From contig JAALGZ010000007.1 of NCBI GenBank assembly GCA_015227615.1, positions 806,001 to 870,000 of the forward strand: 64,000 bases of DNA, read 5' to 3'. Shown here in pieces: positions 61,411 through 64,000 of this stretch (within the stretch, counting starts at the first letter, position 1; each line of letters opens with the position of its first letter). The notes beneath the pieces were generated by a model, which saw nothing but the letters and a program-made list of their open reading frames with translations, made no database searches and was not told where the DNA came from. Made by a program: the position numbers and the translations under genes. Source of the stretch: Labyrinthula sp. Ha. Taxonomy: Eukaryota; Sar; Bigyra; Labyrinthulida; Labyrinthulaceae.

Positions 61411-63036
61411 TTACATCTTATATTCCACCAAAGAAGCAAACGTTTTCTGAAGCAGTTCTTTCGCTGAACTATACTCTGTGGCATTTATGGAAGCTGCCAA
61501 ACTGCGTAGAAATTTTCTCTGATTTTGATTTTGAAACACCACTTCGAGGTTCAACTTGGAGTTTAAACAGAGATAAAAGGTAAGCGAATTATTTTGCCTA
61601 CTTGTCCAACCCTCCACAGAGTAGAGTTCTGCCAAAACACTTCTTTCTAGCTGAACTTCAATTTTCCAAGCAGCTAACCAGGAGCATTTTAACTGATTCA
61701 CAAGATCTTCTTTTTGTAAAATCTCTCCTGAGGAGACAGAAGTTGCTTTCTCTGGTACTACAACCCCTTGAGGAAGGGATTGAACTATTGTCACATCAAC
61801 TTGATCGATTTTATAACCAATTACCTGAACTATAAACTTAAATAGAAAAAACTCTTTACGAAAATTCTTCTTCAGTTGAGTATTATTTCGGAGAACTTGA
61901 AATTCAGCTAAACTATAAGTCCAGAATAAGGGTTACCTTCGAGCTCTTTCATTTTGTCAAAGCGATGTTCTAGTTCTTTTAATATTCCTTCCACAGAAAT
62001 TTTTTTAAGACGGGTTCTCAAGTTCGGCGACGGAACGTCGATGTCTGATTTTCCTGCTACGACATCTAACCAATAAAATGAACTGTCACCTTGCACTAAC
62101 TCATTCAATAAGTTTTTAGATACCCTAATGTTCTGCGCAAAAAAGATACTCAACTTCTCATTTGCGTAGACGGATATTTGAACCTGAAACTTATTTGCAA
62201 GTTTAACATTCAAACCGGATTTTTTTATCGCAATAGAGTATTCTTTTCTCCTGGCAGCTAAAGCTGACAGCTTGTGGTAAAGAACATGCAATTTTCTAAG
62301 AATGAGCAACAAGACAATAGTACGGAGGTAAACCTAGAACGTCACGAATATCTGGATTCAGTTGGATGTCGTTTCTTTTTAGTTTGTCTTTTAAACGAAC
62401 CAGCTGGTTCTGAAACTCGGAAACTGTGTTCTGAAATGCACTTAATTTCCTCTCAATGTTTTCTATCATCAAAATCAAAATATGATCTACGTTTTTCTTG
62501 TTTAGCTTTGTGAATATTCCTGGCAATATCTTGATTCTCTCCATTTAATTTAAATCTGTGTTCTTTTTCCTCGACAACAGATTTTTCTAAGATCTGCTGA
62601 CTTTCATCAGTCATGTTTTCAACATCAAATACCAGATCAGGAAATAAAGAAGATATTTTTTCTTCAAGCTCGTGCTGCATTTTCTTAGACTCCTGTTTCA
62701 ACCTAACAATCATACAAACGAATAACAAACACCTAGTCAGTTTAAACTGAAGGAACTTCTTATGACGTACTGCCTGTTCCAAAACTGTTTCGCATTTTTG
62801 AGCTTCATGTTGACTCTGTTGGACCCCCTCACTGTGTTGGTTTTGCTGCTTAAAAGCTTCCTTACAGTTATATGCAATTTGGCTAAGATTATCTAAAGCA
62901 GATTAATTTACGAAATTAGAAACTCAACTTTTCTTTTTTTTGCACTACTTTCCGCGGCACTCAGTTGATTTCTGTCTTTTCCAAGTGTCACTTGCGAGAT
63001 TTCATCCAACTTCTTGAATAATTCCAACGTCTCCAT
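61411..63036 (-). CDS. Probable THO complex subunit 5-like protein, six exons
   Basis: Exons 63036-62912, 62882-62733, 62702-62491, 62462-62324, 62295-61937 and 61907-61411 join over introns of 29, 30, 28, 28 and 29 nt, all GT...TAG, giving 493 residues in a single frame. The first 190 residues are coiled coil. Then comes LNPDIRDVLGLPPKLHVLYHKLSAL followed by YSIAIKKSG, which resembles the THOC5/Fmip1 segment 'LGLP..L.VLY....AY......SVAI.GS'. The rest is mixed alpha/beta and unrecognised. THOC5 is part of the THO/TREX complex that couples transcription to mRNA export. The gene structure is well supported by the regular introns; the family call rests on one segment and the overall layout. Confidence 0.6.
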
Positions 63037-63332
63037 TTGTATCTCAATTTAGATTTATTTTCCAGAGTAATCCCATCTTGATATTTTTCTTCCAACTTCT
63101 CTTTTGTGTAAGGTAATATTTTCTGCCTAAGGCCACAGACATACTCTACGAGATAAAAAATAGGTTATCAATACGATAAATCAAGTCGGACAGAAATGTT
63201 TCTTGTATATCTTTAGTTGGAAACTCAAGAAACAATGGAGCAACAGTCGATTTGCAACCTGTATGAATACGCAATAATTTGCGGACAAGAAAAGAACAAT
63301 AGCTTACAAACTCTCGAGGCAATTACTCTCAT
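62988..63332 (-). CDS. Possible small gene overlapping the start of the THOC5-like gene
   Basis: Exon pieces 63258-63175 and 63145-62988 are joined by a typical 29-nt intron (GTATTG...GTAG) and encode LEFPTKDIQETFLSDLIYQY VCGLRQKILPY and a basic tail (LRYKWRRWNYSRSWMKSRK). A 5' exon at 63332-63308 with a 49-nt intron would give 88 residues in frame, but that intron is atypical. The last 49 codon-bearing bases overlap exon 1 of the downstream gene in another frame. It could be a small mitochondrial or nuclear protein; no family recognised. Confidence 0.4.
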
Positions 63333-64000
63333 ATAAAATAACAATGAAAACCTAAGGAGATTTATTTACTAAAACTTGTAGAATTAGCTACATTATTAAT
63401 AGTAAAGAGGAAAAAATATTACTTTGTTTAAATGTAGGCTAAATTTTAAATAGTAAAAAATGCTAGAAGTGGGACGCTGCCATTGGGGTTGTCGAAGAAG
63501 TTAAAAACGTAGAAGATATCTTTAATTTTTTCTATAAGCTTAACAAAGATCCAATAGCATTATTTATCGATATTAGAAATACATATTGCCAGAAAACATC
63601 CCTAACTACTTCAAGACTACCCCAACTATGCTCGAGTTACATAATACCTTAGCACAGGAGATACAAAAGAAAACTGGTCTGATTGAGGAGAAATTTTATC
63701 AGATAGTCTTATTTGAAAAGAATTAACTTTATTTTTATGGTTAAAGTATTAAGCAGCATTAATAAGACATTTATACAAGAGCATATATGAAGTCAATGCA
63801 CCTTCCGCAAGGTCCATAGAAAAGTTTGGATATATTGACTAGCTTGAGTGCTTGAAAACTCAAACTAATAAATTATCAGAAGATTAATGAAACTAAGAAA
63901 AAAAGAAAGAAATGAAGTTTGCTATATTCCTGCAATAATAATATTTCAAAGTTATGAGGTCAGAATGTGCCAACTTTCATATCTCTTCAATTGCTTAATG
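63333..64000. other. Window end with a possible decayed coding stretch
   Basis: Between about 63.48 and 63.73 kb the plus strand reads like coding sequence in two successive frames: AIGVVEEVKNVEDIFNFFYK...ALFIDIRN, then ILPENIPNYFKTTPTMLEL...FYQIVLFEKN and a stop. A frameshift or an unresolved intron separates them. No family recognised. The rest is AT-rich and empty. Confidence 0.3.

Noticed and set aside
1-64000. CRISPR arrays, bacterial operons, rRNA or tRNA genes
   Set aside because: No regularly spaced direct repeats, ribosome-binding-site-led operons, or cloverleaf/T-loop consensus sequences were seen; introns and proteins are eukaryotic.

Overview
The window is nuclear DNA from a eukaryote that looks like a protist. 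It is AT-rich, uses all three standard stop codons in its host genes, and has ultrashort spliceosomal introns: thirteen well-supported ones measure 27-30 nt, start GTA (once GTG) and end in TAG. Eukaryote-only proteins (Sec16, proteasome lid subunit Rpn12, an RCC1-repeat protein, a probable THO-complex subunit) and a transmembrane protein with Pro-Thr-Ser repeats fit a unicellular eukaryote. The lineage cannot be fixed from the sequence alone.

Layout. 1-2.5 kb: no gene seen. 2.49-10.75 kb: a Ty3/Gypsy-type LTR retroelement with 195-bp LTRs and a 4-bp target duplication. Its polyprotein region continues past integrase and a chromodomain-like segment into a Myb/SANT-like segment and an MT-A70 adenine methyltransferase domain with a DPPW motif; this is the most unusual object here. 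12.4-15.3 kb: a three-exon nuclear-type protein of unknown function. 19.4-23.6 kb: SEC16 and a PH-domain coiled-coil gene, tail to tail. 23.6-31.7 kb: AT-rich desert. 31.7-33.6 kb: an unknown coiled-coil gene tail to tail with RPN12. 36.3-38.6 kb: two type II membrane-protein genes tail to tail (Pro/Thr-rich stalk; von Willebrand A domain). 38.65-40.2 kb: a small host gene interrupted by a non-autonomous hAT-like transposon, which itself carries a nested 126-bp MITE. 40.2-48.7 kb: desert. 48.7-55.26 kb: a cluster of LINE (non-LTR) sequences on the minus strand with one almost continuous ORF2. 55.3-57.2 kb: a small basic protein and an RCC1-repeat protein in tandem. 58.9-63.3 kb: a very compact run with an inosine/xanthosine-triphosphatase-type fusion protein, a basic protein, a probable THOC5-like subunit and a small overlapping gene.

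Host genes sit in tight islands (intergenic gaps of 4, 25, 26, 41, 52 and about 100 nt) separated by deserts of 2-8 kb. Neighbouring genes do not form an obvious pathway; recurring themes are basic eukaryotic housekeeping (vesicle export, proteasome, mRNP/nuclear functions, nucleotide sanitation).
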